A stretch of DNA of 64,000 nt, taken from assembly GCF_001544135.1 (NCBI RefSeq), contig NZ_BCPV01000001.1, positions 186,001-250,000 of the forward strand. The letters run 5' to 3'. The number at the start of each line of letters is the position of its first letter. Position 1 is the first letter of the stretch. Positions 51,355-61,017 of this stretch are shown piece by piece. The translations under genes and the position numbers were made by a program. The notes under the pieces are model-generated. The model was not told where the DNA came from. It saw only the letters and a program-made list of their open reading frames with translations, and did no database searches. The stretch comes from Geobacillus zalihae NBRC 101842 (lineage in GTDB: Bacteria; Bacillota; Bacilli; Bacillales; Anoxybacillaceae).

Positions 51355-52380
51355 TCAAAGCTTGATCGTCCATTTAATGACTCCGGCTTTGGCAAGCGCC
51401 TCAACCAAAATGACAACGACCGGCCCGACGAACAACCCGATAAAGCCAAGCAGCTGAAACCCCAGATAGACGCTGACGAGCGCGGCGAGCGGGGAAATGC
51501 CCAAATTGGTGGAAAACACTTTCGGCTCAATGATCCGGCGCACGACGGTGATGACGACAAACAGCACGATGAGCCCGATGCCAAGCGTATTGTTGCCGTT
51601 CGCCATGCTGATGAGCCCCCACGGAACAAGCACGGAACCCGTTCCTAAAATCGGCAAAATATCAACGACGACGATGACCAGCGCCATCAACGCCGCATAG
51701 TCGACCCCCAACACGAAAAGGCCAGCCAGCGCGAGGAAAAACGTAATTAAACTAAGCAAAAACTGCGCTTTTAAAAAGCCGATCCCCGCTTTGCTCAGCT
51801 GGGCGACGACCATCCCAAGCCGCTGTTCGGTCCGTTCGGACAAATAGCGGCGCATGCCTTGCTTCAGCTGCGGCAAATCGAGGCAAATGAGAAACAGTGC
51901 GATCAAATACACTAAAAAATGAATCAAAAACGCCGGAATGGCGGCAATATAATGGACGAGCGACTGCGTCAAGTTGGTCGCAAACGACAAAAGCATTTGC
52001 TCGACGGTATTGACGCCGCGTTCAAGCGAATCGATGATTTCCTGCGGAATGGAGCTGGAATACGACTGCCACGTTTGAATGAGGCGGTCGAGCACTTTCG
52101 TCGCTTCGTTTAGCACATAAGGCAGTTTTTGCGAGAGCGCCATCACTTGTTGCACAAAAATCACGACTAGAAAGTAAAGGGAAAGCCCAAGAATGATGAT
52201 GAACAATGAAAAAATCACCGTGACGGCGTGCGCGCGCTTCAGCTTATAGTTTTCTTGCAATCGGCGGATGGACGGCTCGAGCAAAAGCGCGGTCGCAAGT
52301 GCGAAAAGAAGAGGCACGCTGTATGGCACAAGCCATAGCCCCACAGCGAATAGCAACGCAATGATAATCCAACGTTTCAC
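51355..52380 (-). CDS. AI-2E family permease, YtvI-like
   Basis: Integral membrane protein of the AI-2E/PerM family, 341 residues, about seven TM helices: two at the N-terminus (3-40), one at 60-85, and the rest after 150 with the family GTGSVLVPWGL and GLFVGPVVVILVEAL. B. subtilis relatives include YtvI. Substrate unknown. I cannot separate YtvI from paralogues by eye, so no symbol is given. Confidence 0.85.
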   Translation of the reverse strand: MKRWIIIALLFAVGLWLVPYSVPLLFALATALLLEPSIRRLQENYKLKRAHAVTVIFSLFIIILGLSLYFLVVIFVQQVMALSQKLPYVLNEATKVLDRLIQTWQSYSSSIPQEIIDSLERGVNTVEQMLLSFATNLTQSLVHYIAAIPAFLIHFLVYLIALFLICLDLPQLKQGMRRYLSERTEQRLGMVVAQLSKAGIGFLKAQFLLSLITFFLALAGLFVLGVDYAALMALVIVVVDILPILGTGSVLVPWGLISMANGNNTLGIGLIVLFVVITVVRRIIEPKVFSTNLGISPLAALVSVYLGFQLLGFIGLFVGPVVVILVEALAKAGVIKWTIKL

Positions 52381-52460
52381 GTTCGTCCCTCATTTTTCAT
52401 AAAAATTTAGCCAAAAGATGGTTCATGTATAAATATAGCCGACAGCATGCGGACGGGCAA

Positions 52461-53072
52461 CTATTTCATGCGCTCGTTTTCATCTGCAGCACGGCGTCGT
52501 CGTTGCCAAACGATGTAAATCGCCGCCACCGCCACCGCCGCTGCAATAGCCGGTCGGACGTATGGCGCCGCCATCTCGTCAATTTGCCGCCATCGTTGGC
52601 CAAGCTGCTCTCCCAACCAAATAAACAAGATGGACCATGGGATGATGGCCAACACCGTGTAAATCGTAAACGGCAACCACTTCATCCGCGCAATGCCGGC
52701 GGGGATCGAAATCGCATGGCGGACAACGGGGATAAACCGGGCGCTGAAAATGACGCCGGGGCCAAATTTCGCAAACCAGCGTTCCGCCACATCCAAATGT
52801 TTTTTCTGGATCAATACATATTTCCCATACTGATCTAGAAACGGCCGTCCGCCATAGTAGCCCATCCAATACAAAAACAACTGCGCCACCGTGCCGCCTA
52901 TTGTCCCAGCTGCCACGGCCCCAGCAAATGAGACATCCCCCCGCGCTACCAAATAACCGGCATAAGCCAACACGATCTCGCTGGGGATCACTTCCACCAT
53001 CAAGGCGAGAGCGATGCCGACATAGCCTAAACTGGTCAAAAAGGAAAACATCGATTGAATGACTTCGTGCAC
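52461..53072 (-). CDS. DedA family membrane protein
   Basis: SNARE-associated/DedA (VTT) protein of 203 residues, implicated in lipid-carrier flipping and envelope homeostasis. Motifs EVIPSEIVLAYAGYL near residue 27, GGTVAQLFLYWMGYYGGR, and the DedA core FSARFIPVVRHAISIPAGIARM. GTG start with GGAGGA upstream. Resembles B. subtilis YngC/YbfM-type paralogues; which one is unclear. Confidence 0.88.
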   Translation of the reverse strand: MHEVIQSMFSFLTSLGYVGIALALMVEVIPSEIVLAYAGYLVARGDVSFAGAVAAGTIGGTVAQLFLYWMGYYGGRPFLDQYGKYVLIQKKHLDVAERWFAKFGPGVIFSARFIPVVRHAISIPAGIARMKWLPFTIYTVLAIIPWSILFIWLGEQLGQRWRQIDEMAAPYVRPAIAAAVAVAAIYIVWQRRRRAADENERMK

Positions 53073-53147
53073 CGTTTTTCCTCCTTGTCTTTCGCTTCCT
53101 TGTCCATTTTTTCATTATACTATACGTTCCTTGCCAACAAAACGGGA

Positions 53148-53173
53148 AAAGCGGCTGATCATTCAGCCGCTTT
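53148..53173 (-). terminator. Terminator probably belonging to gltT
   Basis: Perfect AAAGCGGCTGA / TCAGCCGCTTT with a 4-base loop and TTTTCCC on the minus strand. It is 300 bp past the gltT stop because the repeat copy at 53194-53434 lies between. Confidence 0.75.
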
Positions 53174-53193
53174 CACGAGTGTCGATGATCATC

Positions 53194-53434
53194 TATATAG
53201 ATGCAATTTAAAGCTTTAACATTTTTCGTCTTTGCCGGTCATTGCATCCGACTGTCGAGTGACCGAACAGCGCCGCTTCCAGACCCATGAATGGGTCTGT
53301 GAAGCGGCGTTGTTCGGTCTTCCGTCACGCTAAGGCGTGACGGAGGCAAGCCACACGCTTGCCTTCGACAGTCGAAAATGGGCAAACCACTTTTCTGTCA
53401 AGGATATGTTAAACTTCTTTGTTGCATCTATATA
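53194..53434 (+). repeat. Hairpin-rich repeat element (copy 1, best preserved ends)
   Basis: Ends are perfect inverted repeats TATATAGATGCAA / TTGCATCTATATA. Inside, CGACTGTCG (53249-53257) and CGACAGTCG (53366-53374) pair around three hairpins: a 26-bp interrupted stem at 53261-53319 (GACCGAACA, CGCCGCTTC and AGACCCAT with their complements), CCGTCACGC/GCGTGACGG at 53322-53343, and GGCAAGC/GCTTGCC at 53345-53363. No ORF. The fold resembles a cloverleaf. Copies also at 59246-59461 and, decayed, 774-1000. It looks like a MITE, or a mobile structured RNA gene. Confidence 0.85.
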
Positions 53435-53478
53435 CATAGTTATTATTGGTTAATCAACACATCTGAGCCACTTTTCTC

Positions 53479-54747
53479 TTAGGCGCTTTGCTGCTGCAGC
53501 TCAGCGATGTATTGTTTTCCTTGTTCTTCGTTATATTGCCCTTCCCATTTCGACATCACAACCGCCGCCAGCGAGTTGCCGATGACGTTGACCACTGTGC
53601 GCGCCATGTCCAAAAGGCGGTCGATGCCGGCGATAAACGCCAATCCTTCAACTGGAATGCCAACCGTGCCAAGCGTCGCCAATAAGACGACAAACGATAC
53701 GCCTGGGACACCGGCAATCCCTTTGGACGTCACCATTAAAACGAGCACAAGCGAGATTTGCTGCGAAATCGGCATGTCGATGCCGTACAGTTGAGCGATA
53801 AAGACAGCCGCCAGCGCCTGATAGAGCGTCGACCCATCCAAGTTGAACGAATAGCCGGTCGGAACGACAAAGGATGTTACAGCCTTTGAACAACCGAATT
53901 TCTCCATTTTTTCCATAACCTTAGGCAACACGGTTTCCGAGCTCGACGTGCTATAGGCAAGCACTAATTCATCCTTTAAGATTTTTATAATATGGAAAAT
54001 ATTTGTACCTACCAATTTGGCCACAGCGCCAAGCACCACCAACACGAAGAACGCCATGACCGCATAAACGAGCACAACAAGCTTGCTGAGCGGAAGGAGC
54101 GAAGCGACGCCGAATTTCGACACCGTCACGCCGATCAAGGCGAAAACGCCAAACGGCGCAAACTTCATCACTTGGTTCGTCACATAAAACATCGCTTCCG
54201 CTGTGCCTTGGAAAAAGCGAAGCACCGGTTTCCCTTTTTCACCGATCGCGGCTACGCCCAACCCGAACATCACCGAGAAGAAGATGATCGGCAGCATATT
54301 CCCGGTCGACAGCGCTTCAAACACGTTTTTCGGCACGATGTTGACAAATGTTTCAACCATCGAATGGTGCTGCACTTCGTTCGTCGTATCGACATACGAC
54401 TGGATATCCGTTTTCTCAAGCGACTTCATATTGACGCCGACGCCTGGTTGGAAAATGTTCGCTGCCAAGAGGCCGACGATAATGGCAATCGTCGTAATGA
54501 TCTCAAAATAAAGGATCGTTTTGCCGCCCAACTTTCCGAGCTTTTTCACATCACCGACGTTGGCGACGCCGACAATCAAGCTCGAGACGACGATCGGGAT
54601 GACGATCATCTTAATTAAACGGAGAAAAACATCTCCGATCGGCTGCAAATACGTCGCTACTTTAGGGCTTCCGTAAAAAATGGCCCCAACCATAATCCCG
54701 AGAATAAGGCCGATGAAAATTTGCCATGCCAAGCCGATCTTGCGCAT
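53479..54747 (-). CDS. gltT: Glutamate/aspartate-cation symporter GltT
   Basis: Secondary transporter of the DAACS family, 422 residues, eight TM helices and two re-entrant loops. The serine-rich loop AYSTSSSETVLPKVM, the NMDG-like region SFNLDGSTLYQAL and the C-terminal ALGIDRLLDM-type FIAGIDRLLDMART are present. Size and sequence fit the GltT long studied in Geobacillus stearothermophilus. TAAAGGAGG precedes the ATG at longer than usual spacing. Confidence 0.94.
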   Translation of the reverse strand: MRKIGLAWQIFIGLILGIMVGAIFYGSPKVATYLQPIGDVFLRLIKMIVIPIVVSSLIVGVANVGDVKKLGKLGGKTILYFEIITTIAIIVGLLAANIFQPGVGVNMKSLEKTDIQSYVDTTNEVQHHSMVETFVNIVPKNVFEALSTGNMLPIIFFSVMFGLGVAAIGEKGKPVLRFFQGTAEAMFYVTNQVMKFAPFGVFALIGVTVSKFGVASLLPLSKLVVLVYAVMAFFVLVVLGAVAKLVGTNIFHIIKILKDELVLAYSTSSSETVLPKVMEKMEKFGCSKAVTSFVVPTGYSFNLDGSTLYQALAAVFIAQLYGIDMPISQQISLVLVLMVTSKGIAGVPGVSFVVLLATLGTVGIPVEGLAFIAGIDRLLDMARTVVNVIGNSLAAVVMSKWEGQYNEEQGKQYIAELQQQSA

Positions 54748-54797
54748 GATGCTTTTTCGCCTCCTTTAGACAAATTTAGACAAAAGACGACAAAATT

Positions 54798-54826
54798 ATT
54801 TTACTTTTAAAAATAAAATCTGTCAA
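54798..54826 (-). promoter_or_regulatory. Promoter of gltT
   Basis: Minus-strand TTGACA (54821-54826), 17-base spacer, TAAAAT (54798-54803), in an AT-rich region. Confidence 0.85.
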
Positions 54827-54909
54827 TATTTTTGATTGAAATCGCTTCATCAAAGGATATAAATGAAAGAATTCAGTTTTTTAAAATAATTTCTATTCTT
54901 CCACTACTG

Positions 54910-54943
54910 AAAAAGCGGGTCGCTGCACCAGCAACCCGCTTTT
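54910..54943 (-). terminator. Terminator of sigK
   Basis: AAAAGCGGGT-GCTG / CAGC-ACCCGCTTTT with a 4-base loop, TTTTTC following on the minus strand. Confidence 0.9.
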
Positions 54944-54944
54944 G

Positions 54945-55658
54945 TTATGACCGCCGTTTTTCTTTTTCCTGCCGATAAAACTCGTGAAACATTTTCATTA
55001 ATGCCCGTTTTTCAATGCGCGAGACATAGCTTCTCGAGATGCCGAGCTCTTTGGCGATTTCACGCTGCGTTTTTTCCCGCTGCCGACCGAGGCCAAAGCG
55101 ATTGATGATCACCTCTTTTTCCCGCTCATCAAGCACGCTGATATATTGTTTGACTTGTTCGAGCTCCATGTTCAAGTGGATTTCATCGACGATGTCTTCG
55201 CCTTCGGCTTTTAAAATATCAAGCAGGCTGATTTCGTTTCCTTCTTTGTCCTGGCCGATTGGCTCATGCAACGAGACGTCTTTGCGCGTTTTTTTTAATG
55301 AACGCAGGTGCATCAGGATTTCGTTCTCGATACATCGAGCCGCATACGTTGCCAGCTTCGTTCCTTTGCCCGGCGAATAGCTTTCAATCGCCTTGATCAA
55401 GCCGATCGTGCCAATGGAGATTAAATCCTCGACCTCTTCTCCCGTATTTTCAAACTTTTTCACAATGTGGGCAACAAGGCGCAAGTTGTGTTCGATGAGC
55501 CGGTTGCGGGCTTGCTCGTCGCCTTTTGCCATCAGCGTCAAATACTTTTCCTCTTCTTGAGCGCTTAACGGCTGGGGAAACGCATTGTTTTTAATATACG
55601 AGACAAGAAACGTCAGCTCTTTCAACAGAAACGTAAACGCCGTGAAAATGCCGGACAT
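54945..55658 (-). CDS. sigK: Mother-cell sigma factor pro-SigK (uninterrupted)
   Basis: Late mother-cell sigma factor of sporulation, 237 residues. The hydrophobic pro-sequence [20 protein letters not shown] (1-20) is the part removed by SpoIVFB; region 2 is [29 protein letters not shown] in part, and region 4 ends [24 protein letters not shown] 55658 has GGGGGTGAGA upstream. The gene is contiguous: there is no skin-type prophage insertion as in B. subtilis 168. Confidence 0.96.
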   Translation of the reverse strand: MSGIFTAFTFLLKELTFLVSYIKNNAFPQPLSAQEEEKYLTLMAKGDEQARNRLIEHNLRLVAHIVKKFENTGEEVEDLISIGTIGLIKAIESYSPGKGTKLATYAARCIENEILMHLRSLKKTRKDVSLHEPIGQDKEGNEISLLDILKAEGEDIVDEIHLNMELEQVKQYISVLDEREKEVIINRFGLGRQREKTQREIAKELGISRSYVSRIEKRALMKMFHEFYRQEKEKRRS

Positions 55659-55743
55659 GCTCTCACCCCCGCCTGCTGTCATCGGCGGAAACCGCCTATC
55701 GTTATGTATATGCAGGGGCGATGTTGTCCGTGTCTTTACGACA

Positions 55744-55771
55744 AAAATAGACCGGCCCGAAATGAGCCGGC
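55744..55771 (-). terminator. Terminator of the yrzI small-ORF operon
   Basis: CCGGC / GCCGG stem with a nine-base loop, followed on the minus strand by TCTATTTTTG. The last small ORF ends about 90 bp upstream. Confidence 0.75.
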
Positions 55772-55861
55772 AATGACCTGACCAATCAAAAACGATTGAT
55801 GCCAACGTTCTGCTGATGCGGTCCGCCTGCTTATCCCCCTCCCGATGCAGAAGAACCGCCG

Positions 55862-55948
55862 TTACGCTTTGGCCTCAACGCTGACTTCCGCGGCGACAAC
55901 AAGCGCAATCGACGCGGTAATGATGATCGACATGACAATGGCGAACAT
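55862..55948 (-). CDS. Small hydrophobic protein, 28 residues
   Basis: Encodes [20 protein letters not shown] followed by EVSVEAKA: one TM helix with a short charged tail. GGAGGG lies 7 bases before the ATG. Last of four small ORFs that follow one another in the yrzI cluster. I do not recognise the family; a membrane peptide is the likely product. Confidence 0.7.
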   Translation of the reverse strand: MFAIVMSIIITASIALVVAAEVSVEAKA

Positions 55949-55981
55949 CCCCGTTCCCTCCTTGACCTTCTCTTCTAGATT

Positions 55982-56068
55982 TTATTTTACCAAAGAAGAC
56001 AAGGAGCGCTTCCGCCACATTTTGAACAATTCGTGAAATTCGACCGTCAACAACAGCACGCGGAGCAC
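55982..56068 (-). CDS. Small basic protein, 28 residues
   Basis: GTG start behind AAAGGGGGG (6 bases). The product starts MLRVLLLTVEFHELFKMWRK and ends RSLSSLVK: a hydrophobic half and a basic half. The layout, hydrophobic then charged, recalls YrzI itself. Third ORF of the cluster; function unknown. The SD is the main evidence. Confidence 0.6.
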   Translation of the reverse strand: MLRVLLLTVEFHELFKMWRKRSLSSLVK

Positions 56069-56091
56069 CGATATCCCCCCTTTAGCCTGAG

Positions 56092-56151
56092 TCAAGTCGA
56101 GTCTCCCGTCTGTTTCATCCACATCACAAGCCATACTGGTACAATTGACAT
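56092..56151 (-). CDS. Very small ORF, 19 residues
   Basis: Codes for MSIVPVWLVMWMKQTGDST. GGGGAG lies 7 bases before the ATG at 56151, 29 bp after the yrzI stop. Rich in Met, Trp and Val. It may be a membrane-active peptide or a regulatory ORF, like the short peptides in the B. subtilis yrzI operon. Evidence is the SD and position only. Confidence 0.6.
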   Translation of the reverse strand: MSIVPVWLVMWMKQTGDST

Positions 56152-56180
56152 GAATCTTCTCCCCTTTCATCTCCATTGTT

Positions 56181-56324
56181 TTAAAACAACCGTTGATGAG
56201 CGGAACATTTGCGGTCAAGCAACTCCTCCTCAGCTGCACGCGCGAACCGCTCCTCTTCGATGTTCCGTTGCCGCGGCTTTCTCCGCTCAATCGTGATCGT
56301 GATAAAAAACAAATGGATCGTCAT
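56181..56324 (-). CDS. yrzI: YrzI family small protein
   Basis: A 47-residue protein starting MTIHLFFITITIERRK, the characteristic YrzI N-terminus, then a charged helix (EEERFARAAEEELLDRK). AAAGGAGGTGA precedes the ATG. Position downstream of yrhC agrees with B. subtilis, where yrzI heads an operon of cryptic short ORFs targeted by the ribosome-associated nuclease Rae1. There is no room for a promoter between it and the terminators upstream. Confidence 0.85.
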   Translation of the reverse strand: MTIHLFFITITIERRKPRQRNIEEERFARAAEEELLDRKCSAHQRLF

Positions 56325-56345
56325 ACCCCCTCACCTCCTTTCCAT

Positions 56346-56380
56346 GCAAAAAAACCGCAGAAGGAAGGCGTTTCTGCGGC
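56346..56380 (-). terminator. Second tandem terminator (proximal to yrzI)
   Basis: CCGCAGAA / TTCTGCGG, 8 bp perfect (56355-56362 with 56372-56379), nine-base loop, then TTTTTTTGC on the minus strand. The same arm sequence occurs in the upstream hairpin. Confidence 0.85.
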
Positions 56381-56389
56381 TAAGCGTAC

Positions 56390-56431
56390 AAAAAGGCCGC
56401 AGAAAGCGAGACTACTCCCCTTCTGCGGCCT
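56390..56431 (-). terminator. First tandem terminator, after the 25-codon ORF
   Basis: AGGCCGCAGAA / TTCTGCGGCCT, 11 bp perfect (56394-56404 with 56421-56431), 16-base loop, followed by TTTTTG on the minus strand. Confidence 0.88.
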
Positions 56432-56460
56432 GATCGCTGTTTTTCGTCATCGGTGCACGT

Positions 56461-56538
56461 TCATTCCCGGTCGGCGGAAGGTCGAATAGCCGTTTGATAG
56501 AATGGATGCGTTACTGTTGTCCACATCATCATTGTCAT
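56461..56538 (-). CDS. 25-codon leader-like ORF
   Basis: Product begins MTMMMWTTVTHPFYQTAIRP and ends SADRE. GGGAGG is 9 bases before the ATG, and a near-consensus promoter is about 40 bp upstream. Its stop is 30 bases before the first of two tandem terminators. Four of the first five residues are Met and five Thr occur. It may be a leader peptide, a free microprotein, or the coding part of an sRNA; the sequence does not decide. Confidence 0.6.
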   Translation of the reverse strand: MTMMMWTTVTHPFYQTAIRPSADRE

Positions 56539-56577
56539 TGTCTTCGACCTCCCTTTGGAAATGATGCTACGTAGGCA

Positions 56578-56606
56578 ATTATATCCAAAATTATTTCCAT
56601 TGTAAA
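56578..56606 (-). promoter_or_regulatory. Strong promoter of the leader ORF / yrzI cluster
   Basis: Minus-strand TTTACA (56601-56606), exactly 17 bases, TATAAT (56578-56583). This is the only good promoter seen between yrhC and the yrzI cluster. Confidence 0.85.
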
Positions 56607-56670
56607 CCGTTTTTTTGCAAAATAGGCAAAAAGCTTGCTTTCCCTTGAACGCCAGCATGGTGGCTAAACA

Positions 56671-56701
56671 AAAACCCGCCTTTCGGCCAAAAGGCAGGTT
56701 T
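56671..56701 (-). terminator. Terminator of mccAB-yrhC
   Basis: AAACCTGCCTTT / AAAGGCGGGTTT with a six-base loop, TTTTTG following on the minus strand; begins at the yrhC stop codon. Confidence 0.9.
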
Positions 56702-56948
56702 ACGGTTCGAACCGCTTTTCTTCTTCCTCAAGACGGCGGGCATAGCGGGCGGCTTGGCGCAAACAGGAAAGCGACGCGGTAAAACAGACGGCGACTGCCA
56801 ATAGGGCGAACGGCTTTTTCGCTGTCTCAACCGCTTCTGGGATGATCGTTCCGAAATAGAGAAACGCTCCAAACGCGAACAAGACGAGGCTGTATGTTTT
56901 AAAGTCGCCCGCCTTGGCCCGCAGCTCGTTTCGTTGCTGCTCGTTCAA
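56700..56948 (-). CDS. yrhC: Small membrane protein YrhC
   Basis: An 82-residue protein with two TM helices (about 20-38 and 45-64) between a charged N-terminus and a Glu/Arg-rich tail. TTG start, GAGGAGGG 7 bases upstream. Last gene of the mccA-mccB-yrhC unit as in B. subtilis; function unknown. Confidence 0.88.
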   Translation of the reverse strand: MNEQQRNELRAKAGDFKTYSLVLFAFGAFLYFGTIIPEAVETAKKPFALLAVAVCFTASLSCLRQAARYARRLEEEEKRFEP

Positions 56949-57010
56949 GCCCGATCCCTCCTCTCCCCTTTCACTGTATCATACATGGACAGAAGGGGGG
57001 AGCGGCAATT

Positions 57011-59070
<2,060 letters not shown>

Positions 59071-59245
59071 ACAAGTCACTCCGTTTCTTCACGCTCAGTT
59101 TAGCAGCAAAACGGCGGTGTTTTGTTGTCTATATATATAAGTTGAAACTTTGTTTTACATCCAGTAGAGCGCCCGCCGCATTCTACCAAACTGACTTGTA
59201 TGAAGGAAAACAGAATCGAGCAATCGGAAAATCTTTATTACAACT

Positions 59246-59461
59246 TATATAGATGCAATTTGAAGCATCACCATTTGCAACTTTTACCGAGTATTCGATC
59301 GACTGTCGGGCGACCGAACAACGCAGCTTAAAGACCCATATATGGGTCTGTGAAGCAGGCGGTTGTTCGGTCTTCCGTTACGCCTAGGCGTGACGGAAGA
59401 AGCCTGCGGCTTGCCTCCGACAGTCGAGAACATAGACAAGCTGCTTTTTCGCTGCATCTTA
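59246..59461 (+). repeat. Hairpin-rich repeat element (copy 2) between mtnN and mccA
   Basis: Left end TATATAGATGCAATTTGAAGC; the right end CTGCATCTTAA is degenerate and reaches the mtnN stop codon. CGACTGTCG (59300-59308) and CGACAGTCG (59418-59426) enclose three hairpins as in copy 1: GACCGAACAAC/GTTGTTCGGTC with inner AGACCCATA/TATGGGTCT, CCGTTACGCC/GGCGTGACGG, and AAGCC/GGCTT. Stems differ in sequence from copy 1 yet stay paired. No ORF. Confidence 0.85.
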
Positions 59462-60166
59462 ATCGCGCTTCTGTTTCATAACGGAAAGCATCGACAAGAC
59501 AAGTTCAGCCGAATGTTTCGCCGCCGTCTCCAAAAACTGTTCAAACGACACGTCCGACTCCTCACCAGCAATATCAGACAACGCCCGGATGATGACAAAC
59601 GGCGTTCCAAATTGCACGCACACTTGGGCGATCGCCGCCGCTTCCATTTCGACGGCGCACAATTCCGGAAACTGACCGCGCACAAATTCGACTCGCTTTG
59701 GATCGTTCATAAACGAATCGCCGGTGGCGATCAAGCCGGTCACTGCCTGCAGGCCATCAAGCCGCGCCGCCGCCTGCTTGGCCGCCTCAACAAGCGCCTC
59801 ATCCGCCCGGTAGCGCGCCGGCAGGCCAGGCACTTGCCCGTAAGCGTAGCCGAACGCGGTCACATCGACGTCATGATGGACGACTTCCTTGGAAATGACA
59901 AGATCTCCGACACGAAGCGAAGGCAAAAATCCGCCAGCTGACCCCGTGTTAATCACGAAGTCAGGGCGAAAGCGGTCAAGCAGAAGCGTCGTTCCCATGG
60001 CGGCGTTCACTTTGCCGATCCCGGATTTCAACAACACCGCCTCCACGCCGTCAAGGCGCCCTTTGGAAAATTCGCACCCGGCGATGACCGTTTCCTCGCG
60101 CCCTTCCATGCGCGAACGCAAAATCGCCACTTCCTCTTCCATGGCTCCAATAATGGCTGCTTTCAT
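59459..60166 (-). CDS. mtnN: MTA/SAH nucleosidase MtnN
   Basis: Removes adenine from 5'-methylthioadenosine and S-adenosylhomocysteine. 235 residues with [18 protein letters not shown], the catalytic [11 protein letters not shown] and the Asp of RALSDIAGE. Follows yrrT by 14 bp. Its stop codon falls in the end of repeat copy 2. Confidence 0.96.
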   Translation of the reverse strand: MKAAIIGAMEEEVAILRSRMEGREETVIAGCEFSKGRLDGVEAVLLKSGIGKVNAAMGTTLLLDRFRPDFVINTGSAGGFLPSLRVGDLVISKEVVHHDVDVTAFGYAYGQVPGLPARYRADEALVEAAKQAAARLDGLQAVTGLIATGDSFMNDPKRVEFVRGQFPELCAVEMEAAAIAQVCVQFGTPFVIIRALSDIAGEESDVSFEQFLETAAKHSAELVLSMLSVMKQKRD

Positions 60167-60180
60167 CGTTCTCCCTCTTT

Positions 60181-60828
60181 CTATGTCGTTTGTTTCACCG
60201 CCTCCATCACCCAGACGAACGCGTTTTGCTGCGCAAAGGAGGCGGAAAAGCCATGCTTGGAAAACAGTGATGCCAATACGTCAAGCGTCGTATAATATTC
60301 GCGTTCCAAATCGTCGGCCAAATCGTGGAAGCCGCGCGCTCGGGCTTCCTCAATCGCCTGGCGGAACGCCTCTTTGTCGCGAAACGCCGTATCGGCAAAC
60401 ACTATTTTACCACCCGGATGGAGCAATTGACTATATTTGGCCAGCGCTTCGTCTTTTTCCGCATCCGTCAAATGATGAAACGCATACGTGCTGGCGATCG
60501 TGTCGATCGGCTCCGGCGGTGTCGGAAATTGCAAAAAATCGCCGTCCAGAATGACCGCTCGCCCGCTGAGCTTTTCCGCCGCTTTTTTCCTCATCGGCGC
60601 CGATGGCTCGATCCCGTACACCTGCTTGCCGCGCTCAAGCAGCTTTTTCGTCAAGTTGCCTGTGCCGACGCCAAACTCGAGCACGACTTGGCCGGCTTTG
60701 TCGGCGACCGTGCTTAAAATGCGGTCATAACCGGCAAACACGTCTCGATATTGCTCATCGTATCCTTCGACCGATCGGTCATACGATTCCGCCCATTGCT
60801 CAAACAAGTCAAGAAACTCTCTGCCCAT
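60181..60828 (-). CDS. yrrT: SAM-dependent methyltransferase YrrT
   Basis: Methyltransferase of unknown substrate, 215 residues, head of the methionine-to-cysteine operon. [20 protein letters not shown] matches the family start; SAM motif [17 protein letters not shown] near residue 48, GIEPSAPM, and [14 protein letters not shown] 60828 has GGGGTGTG upstream and is preferred to the in-frame start five codons earlier. Confidence 0.93.
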   Translation of the reverse strand: MGREFLDLFEQWAESYDRSVEGYDEQYRDVFAGYDRILSTVADKAGQVVLEFGVGTGNLTKKLLERGKQVYGIEPSAPMRKKAAEKLSGRAVILDGDFLQFPTPPEPIDTIASTYAFHHLTDAEKDEALAKYSQLLHPGGKIVFADTAFRDKEAFRQAIEEARARGFHDLADDLEREYYTTLDVLASLFSKHGFSASFAQQNAFVWVMEAVKQTT

Positions 60829-60848
60829 ATGGTCACACCCCAAAAAAG

Positions 60849-60872
60849 TTTATAATTCCTATAAATATAGTA
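60849..60872 (-). promoter_or_regulatory. Candidate CymR operator / promoter of yrrT
   Basis: The minus strand reads TATATTTATAGGAATTATAA just before yrrT. CymR, the cysteine repressor, binds AT-rich sites with a GGAATT core upstream of yrrT in B. subtilis, so this is a fair candidate. TATATT here may also be the -10. Not confirmed. Confidence 0.5.
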
Positions 60873-61017
60873 TGTTTTTTTCGTATTGCCTGCTCTTACT
60901 GTAGCATATGTTTTTCCCTTGTTCAACGATCATGTTCGTTCGTATTGTTCCCCCTTGTACTCCGGTGGATGAGGGCGGGAAAATTTGCTACACTGACAAT
61001 GGAAAGGAGGAAGAACG

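Noticed and set aside
53194-53434. Repeat element taken as a CRISPR array or tRNA
   Set aside because: There is no periodic repeat-spacer pattern, and although the fold is cloverleaf-like it has no anticodon arm, T-loop consensus or CCA end.
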